A program made the position numbers and the translations under genes. The notes beneath the pieces are model-generated. The model was not told the origin of the DNA, ran no database searches, and was given only the letters and a program-made list of their open reading frames with translations. From the NCBI RefSeq assembly GCF_965216485.1, contig NZ_OZ244162.1, positions 1,054,001 to 1,118,000 on the forward strand: a DNA stretch of 64,000 nucleotides. Direction: 5' to 3'. This stretch comes from Algiphilus sp965216485. GTDB lineage: Bacteria > Pseudomonadota > Gammaproteobacteria > Nevskiales > Nevskiaceae. Shown here one piece after another: positions 1 through 8,216 of the stretch. Numbering within the stretch: position 1 is the stretch's first letter; each line of letters opens with the position of its first letter.

Positions 1-716
1 GTTCCGGGCAGCTGAAGACCTCGTCACCGTCGGCCTATGTCGATGCTTTTCAGCGTTTCTTCGACCAGCCTGATGCGCTCAGCGACGGAGCATTTGCATA
101 CTCAACGCGCGCGATTGGCAATATCTCCCGTCCGTTCTATCCGGATGGTCTCAACGGTCCGAATGGCCTTCGACCCGCACCGGAGGGTCCATTGAGTCGG
201 CCGCCGGGGGAATGGAGTCTTTTCTCGACAGGTCTTGAGCTCGACCTCGTATATAACGCAGTCGTCCGCCACCTGGCCTACGTCCTCCAACTGGGGCCGC
301 CAGGCGGGCCGCCCTTGTTCGATACGGATGTTGAGCAGAATTGCACGGGCTATTCCGGCATTAGCGCGGGCCTCAGCCAGGATGCCCCCTTCGCGGAGGC
401 AAGGAACGGCATCACGCTGTTCGCGGGTGGTTTCCCGATCTACGACGGAAGTGGGCGCCTGGTGGGCGCTATAGGCCTGTCGGGTGATGGTTTGGAGCAG
501 GACGACTTCCTGCCATTTGTTGCCATTGATCGTGTCGGCAAGCGTGCAGACACCGATATCCAGAATGCACCCAGCGCCATTCGGGCCGATCGGCTCCAGG
601 CGAAGGATCCACGTTATCCCGAAGATGCGCGGGAGCTGTTCCTGCGCTGGGTGATTTGCCCACAGTCGCCGTTCCTTGACGACCCGGAGGTGCAGGATGT
701 CTGCAGCGGACTCTGA
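1..716 (+). CDS. DUF336 (GlcG/HbpS-like) haem-binding family protein, 5' truncated
   Basis: The reading frame is open from base 3 and runs off the left edge, so only the last 237 residues are seen. The C-terminal third has the GlcG/HbpS pattern: a Gly-rich stretch (FAGGFPIYDGSGRLVGAIG) followed by LSGDGLEQDD, near residues 142–172 of the visible part. Members of this family bind haem or cobalamin-like cofactors or act as small sensors. Here the domain sits in a longer protein with extra Cys residues (NCTGYSG, WVICPQ, DVCSGL) that could form disulfides, which suggests export. The stop overlaps the favoured start of the next gene, an outer-membrane barrel, so the two are probably translated together with the multihaem cytochrome behind them. 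The family call is good. The role (haem delivery or redox sensing for the cytochrome) is inference. Confidence 0.7.
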   Translation, partial: SGQLKTSSPSAYVDAFQRFFDQPDALSDGAFAYSTRAIGNISRPFYPDGLNGPNGLRPAPEGPLSRPPGEWSLFSTGLELDLVYNAVVRHLAYVLQLGPPGGPPLFDTDVEQNCTGYSGISAGLSQDAPFAEARNGITLFAGGFPIYDGSGRLVGAIGLSGDGLEQDDFLPFVAIDRVGKRADTDIQNAPSAIRADRLQAKDPRYPEDARELFLRWVICPQSPFLDDPEVQDVCSGL

Positions 717-2826
717 GGTCATGAAAAGGACCATGCCTTCGGTATCTGGTCAGTCCTCCACGAGGGTGCGGCCGCTCGCTTCCGTGTTGTTCGCCGCGAT
801 GCTGCTCGTCACCTGGACCGCCGTGGATGCGCAGGAGCAGCGCCGCCGCCCTGGCGAACGGGCGGAACGCGATTCGGCGGTGGAAACGCAGCCGACGCCT
901 TCAGAGCGCTCGGTGTCCGACACACCCGCTGCGCCGAAGGAAGACGCGAGCGCGCGGCCGGATCCGGCCTTGCAACCGGCGGTAGAACGGCGCCGGCCTG
1001 GCGCGGAGGCACCGGTGCCTTCGGCCACACCGACCAGCGAGCGCCGCCGTCCCGCCACCGACGGGCCGGCCCGCGATGCGTCGGCAGGTGCAAGACCGGC
1101 GGTCGAGCGTCGGCGCCCTGGTCAGTCGGAGGCGGCCACACCGACCGCCACGGGCGAGCGACCTGGGCCGCAGTCGCCGGTCAGGGATCGCCAGCCCTTC
1201 GACTTCAACGCGGCGACCGGCCTTCAGCCTGTCGCCAAGCCGCCTCGGGACGCCAACTACGCCAAGGAGACCGTCCGCAACGAGCGCTGGTATCTCACCC
1301 AGCGCCTGGGCATCAGCGATTATCCGTGGTGGGACCCCTACAACCAGAATACGTTGAAGGCAGACCGCCCCATTTTCGGGGACTGGTTCTTCAACACGCT
1401 GCTGGTGTCCGATACGCAGTATGAGCCGCGCCGTTTGCCGACCCCCGTCGCTCCGCAGGGAGAAGGGGCTCCAGGCAACTTCGATCTCATTGGTGACGGT
1501 GACCAGACACTGTTTGCGCAGAACCTGGTGGGCTCCTTCGTGCTGTACCGGGGAGACACCACCTTCATGCCGCCCGATTGGGAGTTCCGTTTCACTCCCA
1601 TCTACAACTTCAACTACGCAGAGGTCGAGCAGAACCGCGCAGTGCGCATCAACCCGGCACGCGGGCGCGAGCGATCGGACAACTTCTTTGCGGTGCAGGA
1701 ATTGTTCATTGACTACCACATTCGGGACGTCTCGACGCAATACGACTTCGACAGTGTTCGTTTCGGCATCCAACCCTTCAACGTCGATTTTCGCGGCTTC
1801 CTGTTCCGCGACCAGCAGTTCGGCTTGCGCTTCTTCGGAAATCGTCGCAACAACGTCGTTCTCTACAACATCGCCTGGTTCAGGCGTCTGGAGAAGGACA
1901 CGAACAGCGAACTCAATGACATCGGCCAATCGCTGAGGGACGACGACGTCTTCGTCTTCAATCTCTACTGGCAGGACATGCCCCGGCTTGGATTCACCAG
2001 CCAGGCAGTCGTGCTGTACAACCGCAATACCGAGGGCGAGAACGCGCCTTTCTTCAACAACAACGGGTTCATCGAGCGTCCGGCCTCGATCGGTCTCGAA
2101 AAACCGCGAAGCTACGATGTGGTCTACCTCGGCTATAACGGCGAGGGCCATTTCGGTCGCGTGAATCTCTCCGCCTCGAGCTACCTGGCGCTCGGCAGCG
2201 CGGATAGAGGGGTCTTTGTCGACAGAGAAACGGATATCAGCGCCTTCTTTGGTGCGGCAGAAGTCTCGGTCGACTTTGACTGGCGCCGCATCCGCCTGTC
2301 GGCGCTCTATGCCTCGGGAGACGATGACCCCTACGACGATGCGGAGAACGGCTTTGACGCAGTCTTCGAGAATCCGCTGTTCGCAGGCGCCGATACCAGT
2401 TTCTGGGTGCGACAGAATGTACCGCTCATCGGCGGGGGTGTGGTCACCCTGTCAGGGCGCAACGGCATCCTGAATTCCCTGCGCAGTTCGAAGGCCCAAG
2501 GGCAGTCCAATTTCACGAACCCGGGCTTGCTGCTGCTCGGGATCGGCGCGGACCTCGATCTCACACCGCAGTGGCGTGTCTCGACCAACATCAATCAGCT
2601 CGCCTTTGCTGATACGGCCGTACTCGAAGCCGCGCGCCAACAGGCAGATATTGATCCGATGATCGGCACGGATGCGTCCATTGCCTTCATCTGGCGGCCG
2701 TACTTCACGCAGAACATCGTGTTCCGCGCGTCTGCGGCGGCGCTGTTACCGGGCGATGGCTTCAAGCAGCTATACGGTGACGAAGTTGCCTACTCCGCCC
2801 TTTTCAACCTCACGCTTCTGTGGTGA
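697..2826 (+). CDS. Outer-membrane beta-barrel protein (porin-like) with RRRPG-repeat N-terminal tail
   Basis: About 709 residues. I chose the ATG at 697 because GGAGG lies 6 nt upstream; ATGs at 721 and 733 are possible. A hydrophobic segment (ASVLFAAMLLVTW) ends at a plausible VDA|QEQ cleavage site near residue 45. Residues ~46–170 are a low-complexity Arg/Pro/Ala/Glu tail with repeated ERRRP(G) motifs. From ~220 on the sequence alternates aromatic and polar residues as in long beta-strands, with many Asn/Asp/Gly turns, and it ends in ...LTLLW, an aromatic C-terminus typical of BAM substrates. It is followed 47 nt later by a ten-haem cytochrome, so it is a good candidate for the sheath of a porin–cytochrome conduit. 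I see no clear kinship to MtrB by eye. The substrate and barrel size are unknown. Confidence 0.75.
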   Translation: MSAADSEVMKRTMPSVSGQSSTRVRPLASVLFAAMLLVTWTAVDAQEQRRRPGERAERDSAVETQPTPSERSVSDTPAAPKEDASARPDPALQPAVERRRPGAEAPVPSATPTSERRRPATDGPARDASAGARPAVERRRPGQSEAATPTATGERPGPQSPVRDRQPFDFNAATGLQPVAKPPRDANYAKETVRNERWYLTQRLGISDYPWWDPYNQNTLKADRPIFGDWFFNTLLVSDTQYEPRRLPTPVAPQGEGAPGNFDLIGDGDQTLFAQNLVGSFVLYRGDTTFMPPDWEFRFTPIYNFNYAEVEQNRAVRINPARGRERSDNFFAVQELFIDYHIRDVSTQYDFDSVRFGIQPFNVDFRGFLFRDQQFGLRFFGNRRNNVVLYNIAWFRRLEKDTNSELNDIGQSLRDDDVFVFNLYWQDMPRLGFTSQAVVLYNRNTEGENAPFFNNNGFIERPASIGLEKPRSYDVVYLGYNGEGHFGRVNLSASSYLALGSADRGVFVDRETDISAFFGAAEVSVDFDWRRIRLSALYASGDDDPYDDAENGFDAVFENPLFAGADTSFWVRQNVPLIGGGVVTLSGRNGILNSLRSSKAQGQSNFTNPGLLLLGIGADLDLTPQWRVSTNINQLAFADTAVLEAARQQADIDPMIGTDASIAFIWRPYFTQNIVFRASAAALLPGDGFKQLYGDEVAYSALFNLTLLW

Positions 2827-2873
2827 TCGACATGCGTGGTCACGACGTCGTTCTATCGACCGGAAGAATTGAC

Positions 2874-5800
2874 ATGAATGCCTCCATGCTTCGAGTTCCG
2901 TCATTTGCGTTCCTGGCCGTGTGCCTGATTGCCCTGATGCCAACGGGAGCGGCAATGGCCGCCGGCGGCGAAAAGGCGGTTGACCGGGTCTATCAGTCGG
3001 CGCCACCTGCGCCTCGCAGCCAGTCGGACGAGGAGGCAGAAGCGAAGTCTGCGGGCTGCGTCAGTTGTCATACCGATACCGACAACAAGTCGATGCACGA
3101 GAATCCGGCAGTGACGCTCGGTTGCACCGATTGCCACGGTGGCAATGCCAGCGTCTCGCGTCCGGCTGGCGCCAACAGCATCATGGACAAGCGCTATCTG
3201 GCGGCACTGGAAAACGCGCATGTCCTGCCGCGTTTCCCGAAAAGCTGGCACTGGCCGGACTCCGCTAATCCCGAGCACACGTATACGCTGGTGAACAAGG
3301 ATGCACCCGAATTCGTGCGCTTTGTGAATCCGTCGGACTACCGTGTGGCGAGAGAGGCATGTGGCGCCTGCCACCTGCCCGTCATCGAGGCGGCCGAGCG
3401 TAGTCTGATGGCAACCACCGCGATGTTCTGGCAGGGGGCCTCCTACAACAACAACATCCTGCCCTACAAGCGGCCTGTACTGGGTGAGGCCTACACCCGC
3501 GAAGGCAAGGCGGCGATTCTCAAGGGGCCCGTCGAGCCCGACGAGAACATGGTGCGCAAGGGCGTCGTCGGCACGCTCTATCCCCTTCCCGCCTACGAGA
3601 CCGTGCCGCCGGGAGACGTCTTCCGCGTCTTCGAGCGCGGTGGGCGCATCATTGTCAATCTCTTTCCCGAGACCGCCCAGGTCAATGCCATTGGCCCGAA
3701 TCTAGGCACCATCCAGCTGCTAGAGGAACCTGGTCGACCGGATATCCGGCAGTCCAATCGCGGGCCGGGGACGGGCAACCGTATCTCCATCCCGGTGCTC
3801 AATCTGCACAAGACGCGCCTGAACGATCCGCTGATGTGGTTCCTGGGCACCAATGACCAGCCCGGCGACTATCGTTCCTCGGGCTGTGCCTCGTGCCATG
3901 TGGTGTATGCCAATGATCGCGATCCCCGGCACTCGGGGCAGTACGCGCAATACGGCCATACCGGCTTGTCCCAGACCAAGGACCCGACCATTCCCAAGGA
4001 TGAACCCGGCCACCCCTTGAAGCACGTGTTCACCAGTGCGATCCCGACCAGCCAATGCATGAGTTGCCACATGCACCAGCCGAACATCTTCCTGAATTCG
4101 ATGTTGGGCTACACCATGTGGGATTACGAATCCGATGCGCCCGCGATGTGGCCGGAGGAACAGAAGTACCCGACACCAGAGGAGGAGCGCGAAATCAATC
4201 GTCGCAATCCCGAAGGTGCGGCGGTGCGCGGCAAGTGGGGCGATGTGGAATTCCTGAAGCAGGTCTCGGAACTCAATCCGCAGCTCAATGACACGCAGTT
4301 CGCTGACTATCACGGACACGGCTGGAACTTCCGTGCCATCTTCAAGCGTGACCGCAGGGGCAACCTGCTGGATGCGGAAGGCGACATCGTGGCGAATGAT
4401 GATCCGGAGAAATTCGAGAAGGCCGTCCACATGTCGTCGATCCATGTCGACGTAGGCATGCACTGTGTCGACTGTCACTTTTCGCAGGATGTGCATGGCG
4501 ATGGCCACATCTACGGCGAAGTCGCGCAGGCCATCGAGATTCAGTGCGCGGATTGCCACGGCACGGCCGATGCCTACCCGCCGCTGCTGACCTCAGGGCC
4601 GGCGGCGCCCGAGGGTGGTAACGACATGACCACCATGCGGACGCCTTTTGGGGATCTGCGCTTCGAGTGGGTCGAAGGCAAGCTCATTCAGCGCTCGAAC
4701 ATGCAGGAGGACCTGCAGTGGGAGATGTCGCTGGTCAAGGACAGCGTGTCCAAGGAGCACCCGGAATACAATCAGAAGGCCGCCCGGGCCAAGCTGATGA
4801 GCACCAATACCGAGACGCAGCACTACGGTGAGGACGTTGCCCCGGAGGATCGTGCGCACAAGACCGAGGAAATGATGTGCATTACCTGTCACACCTCGTG
4901 GACGACGAGTTGTGCGGGTTGCCATCTGCCGGTGGAAGCCAACTGGAAAACGGAACGGCAGCACTATGAGGGCGGGGAACGTCGCAATTTTGCGTCCTAC
5001 AACCCCCAGATCACCCGCAATGACGTGATGCAGCTGGGTCGGCACGGGCCGGCCAAGGGCAATCGGATCGCTCCGATCCGTTCTTCCAGTGCGCTGGTAC
5101 TCAGCTCCACCAACGCCAATCGAGAGAAGATCTATATCCAGCAGCCCCCCATATCGGCGAGCGGTTATTCGTCTCAGGCCTTCGCCCCGCACTATCCGCA
5201 TACCGAGCGCAAGACCGAGACGATGAAGTGCAGCGATTGCCATCTCTCCAAAGACAACGACAACAACGCCTGGATGGCGCAGTTGCTGCTGCACGGCACC
5301 AATTTCATGAATCTGATCGGCTATAACGCCTGGGTTGGGATGGATGGTGCGGTTGGTTCGGTGCAGGTCACCGAATGGGAGGAGCCGCAGGCCGTCATCG
5401 GCAGTTATCTGCACCGCTACGCCTATCCGGACTGGCACGCCCAGCATGTCGCCAATGGCCGTCAGTTGAAGGGGCGCAAGGAACCGATCGCGCATAGCCA
5501 TGGCACGGGGGATGCCGTGAACTGCCTGCAACTGCGCGGCGAATATCTCTATGTGGCGCAAGGCCGCAAGGGCTTCGAGGTCTACGATGTGGCATCGATC
5601 GGCAACAAGGGCATCTCGCAGCGACTGATTTCCGCGCCTTTCTCGCCGCTGGGGCAGGACACCCATCTCGCGACAAAGAACGCGACCTGCGTGGCACTCC
5701 CGACGACGCAGCCGATCCACCCGGATCGAAACGATGCCTACATGCAGGACGTCAACCTTGAGCAGCCCTTCCATCCGATCTACGACTACGCCCTGATCAC

Positions 5801-6635
5801 GGATGCCGAGGAGGGGCTGATCCTCACAGATGTCAACACACTGTCGGATGGCGAGCCGCGCAACAACTTCCTCAAGCGCGCGTTGACCTGGAATGAGGGC
5901 GGCATCCTGGATGGGGCGCGCCATCTGACCATGGCGGGTTACTACGTCTATGTCGCGACCGACGCAGGGATCGTGGTGCTCAACCTCGACCAGCCCATGA
6001 AGCCAAAGGTCGCGGCCACCATCCCCCTCGAGGGCGCGCGGGCCAGTGCCATTCAGTTCCGCTACCTCTTCGCCACAACCGATGCAGGCTTGCAGGTGAT
6101 TGATGTCACCAACCCCGAGGCACCCCGGGTCACGGATGCGGTAGTGCCGCTGGCGAATGCGCGCAAGATCTATCCCGTGCGTACCTACGCCTACGTTGCG
6201 GCCGGCCAGGACGGCCTGGCCATCGTCGACATCGAGAACCCCGAACAGCCCAAGCTCGTGCAACGCTTCACTGCCGACGGGCAGATCAAGGACGCTTGGG
6301 ATGTTCAGGTGGGTGGCGCCTATGCCTCCTTGTTCGCCTATGTGGCGGATGGCAAGGCGGGGCTCAAGGTGATCCAGCTGATGAGTCCGGAGAGCCAGCC
6401 GAACTTCTATGGCTTTTCTCCAGTCCCCAAGCCTGAGCTGATCGCGTGGTATCCCACCGCACAACCGGCAATGGCGCTGTCGGAAGGGCTTCACCGCGAC
6501 CGAGGGGTGGATGAAACCGGAGGCCAGATGGCGGTCTTCGGTCGTATCGGGTCACGGCCATTCACGCTTGAGGAACAGCAGTCCTTCTATCTGAACGATG
6601 CGGGCGAGCCCTGGTTCGTGGAGGATGCGCCCTAG
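2874..6635 (+). CDS. Secreted decahaem c-type cytochrome fused to an LVIVD-repeat beta-propeller
   Basis: 1253 residues. The ATG at 2874 follows GGAAG at 7 nt and opens a signal peptide (MNASMLRVPSFAFLAVCLIA, cleaved near GAAMA). Earlier in-frame starts would spoil that signal. Ten CXXCH motifs are visible at about residues 62, 84, 163, 338, 395, 531, 558, 669, 680 and 786. There are no other CXXCH motifs, and the last two-thirds of the haem region has many His residues that could be distal ligands. Residues ~890–1180 hold about six repeats of the form YxYVAxxxxGLxVIDVxNPxxPxxV, the LVIVD repeat that folds as a beta-propeller. Haem attachment requires the periplasmic Ccm pathway; final location is probably the outer face. 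It sits behind a beta-barrel gene, which suggests electron transfer across the outer membrane. The electron donor or acceptor is unknown. Confidence 0.88.
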   Translation: MNASMLRVPSFAFLAVCLIALMPTGAAMAAGGEKAVDRVYQSAPPAPRSQSDEEAEAKSAGCVSCHTDTDNKSMHENPAVTLGCTDCHGGNASVSRPAGANSIMDKRYLAALENAHVLPRFPKSWHWPDSANPEHTYTLVNKDAPEFVRFVNPSDYRVAREACGACHLPVIEAAERSLMATTAMFWQGASYNNNILPYKRPVLGEAYTREGKAAILKGPVEPDENMVRKGVVGTLYPLPAYETVPPGDVFRVFERGGRIIVNLFPETAQVNAIGPNLGTIQLLEEPGRPDIRQSNRGPGTGNRISIPVLNLHKTRLNDPLMWFLGTNDQPGDYRSSGCASCHVVYANDRDPRHSGQYAQYGHTGLSQTKDPTIPKDEPGHPLKHVFTSAIPTSQCMSCHMHQPNIFLNSMLGYTMWDYESDAPAMWPEEQKYPTPEEEREINRRNPEGAAVRGKWGDVEFLKQVSELNPQLNDTQFADYHGHGWNFRAIFKRDRRGNLLDAEGDIVANDDPEKFEKAVHMSSIHVDVGMHCVDCHFSQDVHGDGHIYGEVAQAIEIQCADCHGTADAYPPLLTSGPAAPEGGNDMTTMRTPFGDLRFEWVEGKLIQRSNMQEDLQWEMSLVKDSVSKEHPEYNQKAARAKLMSTNTETQHYGEDVAPEDRAHKTEEMMCITCHTSWTTSCAGCHLPVEANWKTERQHYEGGERRNFASYNPQITRNDVMQLGRHGPAKGNRIAPIRSSSALVLSSTNANREKIYIQQPPISASGYSSQAFAPHYPHTERKTETMKCSDCHLSKDNDNNAWMAQLLLHGTNFMNLIGYNAWVGMDGAVGSVQVTEWEEPQAVIGSYLHRYAYPDWHAQHVANGRQLKGRKEPIAHSHGTGDAVNCLQLRGEYLYVAQGRKGFEVYDVASIGNKGISQRLISAPFSPLGQDTHLATKNATCVALPTTQPIHPDRNDAYMQDVNLEQPFHPIYDYALITDAEEGLILTDVNTLSDGEPRNNFLKRALTWNEGGILDGARHLTMAGYYVYVATDAGIVVLNLDQPMKPKVAATIPLEGARASAIQFRYLFATTDAGLQVIDVTNPEAPRVTDAVVPLANARKIYPVRTYAYVAAGQDGLAIVDIENPEQPKLVQRFTADGQIKDAWDVQVGGAYASLFAYVADGKAGLKVIQLMSPESQPNFYGFSPVPKPELIAWYPTAQPAMALSEGLHRDRGVDETGGQMAVFGRIGSRPFTLEEQQSFYLNDAGEPWFVEDAP

Positions 6636-6679
6636 GCGTGCACCACTGCGCGAGCCATTCATCGGGGACAAGCGGTCCC

Positions 6680-6707
6680 TTGCGGAAGTGCCTGATCGGC
6701 GTAAGCT
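6680..6707 (+). promoter_or_regulatory. Possible sigma-70 promoter for the poly-Gly lipoprotein gene
   Basis: TTGCGG (6680–6685) and TAAGCT (6702–6707) are separated by 16 nt, and the start codon of the lipoprotein gene is about 31 nt further on. The -35 is fair and the -10 is weak. If it is not active, the lipoprotein gene would be read from the cytochrome operon, whose last stop lies 103 bp upstream. Confidence 0.25.
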
Positions 6708-6738
6708 GAATGTCCACGGTCTAAAAGGGGGACAACCC

Positions 6739-8058
6739 ATGAACTCAACGATTGCTTGGCCCAAGTGGTTGGGCCCCATCCTGATTCCGCTCGCCCTGGC
6801 CGCCTGTGGGGGCGGGGGTGGCGGTGGCGGAAGCGATACCAAGAGCACGATCGATCCAGCCGATAGCGACAGTGTCGCAGAAGCATTGGCAGTGAAGTTC
6901 GGTGGGCAGGACGCCGAACGACAGGAAACTGGCGAGCCGCCGAGCTCAGACCCTTCCAATCCGGACAATCCGGTCCTTAAGGATCTTACGGAGTCCGAAA
7001 CCGTGGAGCCGGGCGACAGCAAGTCCGTCAGCTTCTCCACCGAAGAGCAGTCGCCTCTGGCCTTTCTCTATGCAAAGGTGACAGGGTCCAGTCGTGGTTT
7101 CTTCCGCGCAGATGTGTCGCAGACCCAGTCCTTGACCAAGGCGAGCTTCGCCGATCTGGTTTTTGATATTCCCGGGCGCTTGGGTGCGGGCGAATTCTGC
7201 GTCCGCCTATCCGTCGAGGACACACAGGGCCGCGTATCAGAGCCCAAGACCGTGTGTTTTGTGAGCCAACCTCCCGAGAATGCACCACAGGCGGTATTGG
7301 CGCGCCTGCAGGGGCAGTGGTTCCGCTGCATGGATGGTGAAGGCGAGCAGCTGACTTTCGAGGGCGATCAGGTCACCTCCCAGTCCGCGCAGTTCCAGAA
7401 CGCAGATTGCTCGGGGAGCCAATCACAGAATGTCTTCACCGAAGTGCTTGATTTCGAGATCGGCAAGCCTTTGACGACGTCGGGGGGATTAAGCGCCAAC
7501 CGTGTCAATGCGGTCATTATCGAATCCGACGACAGCAACGCGGTCGGTGACCGGATCTTCGACATCGTGCGTGTCGAGCAAAGCCGTCTGGCCTTTGGGG
7601 GCGCCGAGACTGGCGCTCCAGCAGAGTCCCGCCCGGATACCTTGCGCCTTGACATGGCCTATGTCCGATTGCCACCCGAGGACAACACGGGCGGCGACAC
7701 CACACCGCGGGAAGACCAGACATGGCAGTTCCGCATTTCCGGAACGGTGAATGGCGAAAGCTTTGAGCAGCAGGCTTTCGAAGTCACCGGCCTGAGTGTG
7801 CCCTTCGAAGAACCTACGGAGGAACAGGTAGTACTTACCGATGATTTCACGGCGGCCTTCTCGCAGGCCTGTGATGAATTCGAAGGCACGCAGGACGTGC
7901 GCGAGATCCGCTACGCCTTCAATGGCGACGGCAGTGTTGGTTCCGTGGTTGATTTCTTCCTCGACATCTTGATCGACGGTACCTGTACACGGGATGGCGA
8001 ATCCTCCGACGTGTTCATTGATGCGCAATTGAGTTATCAGTGGGAGCGTACGCAGTAA
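6739..8058 (+). CDS. Poly-Gly lipoprotein of unknown function
   Basis: 439 residues. The start is set by AAGGGGGA just upstream of the ATG. The N-terminus is a lipoprotein signal with lipobox LALAAC, and the modified Cys is followed by eight Gly and SDTKS, a flexible tether often seen on surface-exposed lipoproteins. The mature part is acidic. Two Cys pairs (FCVRLSVEDTQG...TVCF and FRCMDG...NADCSG) may form disulfides, and the middle resembles small lipocalin- or immunoglobulin-like beta domains, though I cannot assign a family. It lies between the decahaem cytochrome and a strong terminator, so it may belong to that export cluster. No function can be named. Confidence 0.75.
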   Translation: MNSTIAWPKWLGPILIPLALAACGGGGGGGGSDTKSTIDPADSDSVAEALAVKFGGQDAERQETGEPPSSDPSNPDNPVLKDLTESETVEPGDSKSVSFSTEEQSPLAFLYAKVTGSSRGFFRADVSQTQSLTKASFADLVFDIPGRLGAGEFCVRLSVEDTQGRVSEPKTVCFVSQPPENAPQAVLARLQGQWFRCMDGEGEQLTFEGDQVTSQSAQFQNADCSGSQSQNVFTEVLDFEIGKPLTTSGGLSANRVNAVIIESDDSNAVGDRIFDIVRVEQSRLAFGGAETGAPAESRPDTLRLDMAYVRLPPEDNTGGDTTPREDQTWQFRISGTVNGESFEQQAFEVTGLSVPFEEPTEEQVVLTDDFTAAFSQACDEFEGTQDVREIRYAFNGDGSVGSVVDFFLDILIDGTCTRDGESSDVFIDAQLSYQWERTQ

Positions 8059-8083
8059 CCGTACGCTCTTTGCAGTGACGAAG

Positions 8084-8113
8084 GAGGGGGTTTTCGCCCC
8101 CTCTTTCTTTTTT
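8084..8113 (+). terminator. Rho-independent terminator after the cytochrome/lipoprotein cluster
   Basis: A perfect 7-bp stem (GAGGGGG/CCCCCTC, 8084–8090 with 8097–8103) with loop TTTTCG is followed by a T-rich tract (8104–8113). It lies 25 bp after the lipoprotein stop and separates the cytochrome cluster from ccmI. Confidence 0.9.
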
Positions 8114-8216
8114 GGGGAGCGCGCCGCTGGCTGGAAGTGCTTTCGCCGGCTGTGTAGGCTGAGCGGGACGATTCAACCCCCGATGCAGCGGGCTGCAACA
8201 TGAGGACGGACATCGA

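Noticed and set aside
4593..6494. 633-codon open frame antisense to the decahaem cytochrome gene
   Set aside because: It mirrors a strong coding frame in GC-rich DNA, has no family likeness, and loses to a gene with ten haem motifs and a signal peptide.
2874..6635. Calling the cytochrome MtrC, OmcA or a hydroxylamine/nitrite reductase
   Set aside because: Length, haem spacing and the C-terminal propeller do not match these families, and no Lys-linked haem motif (CXXCK) is seen.
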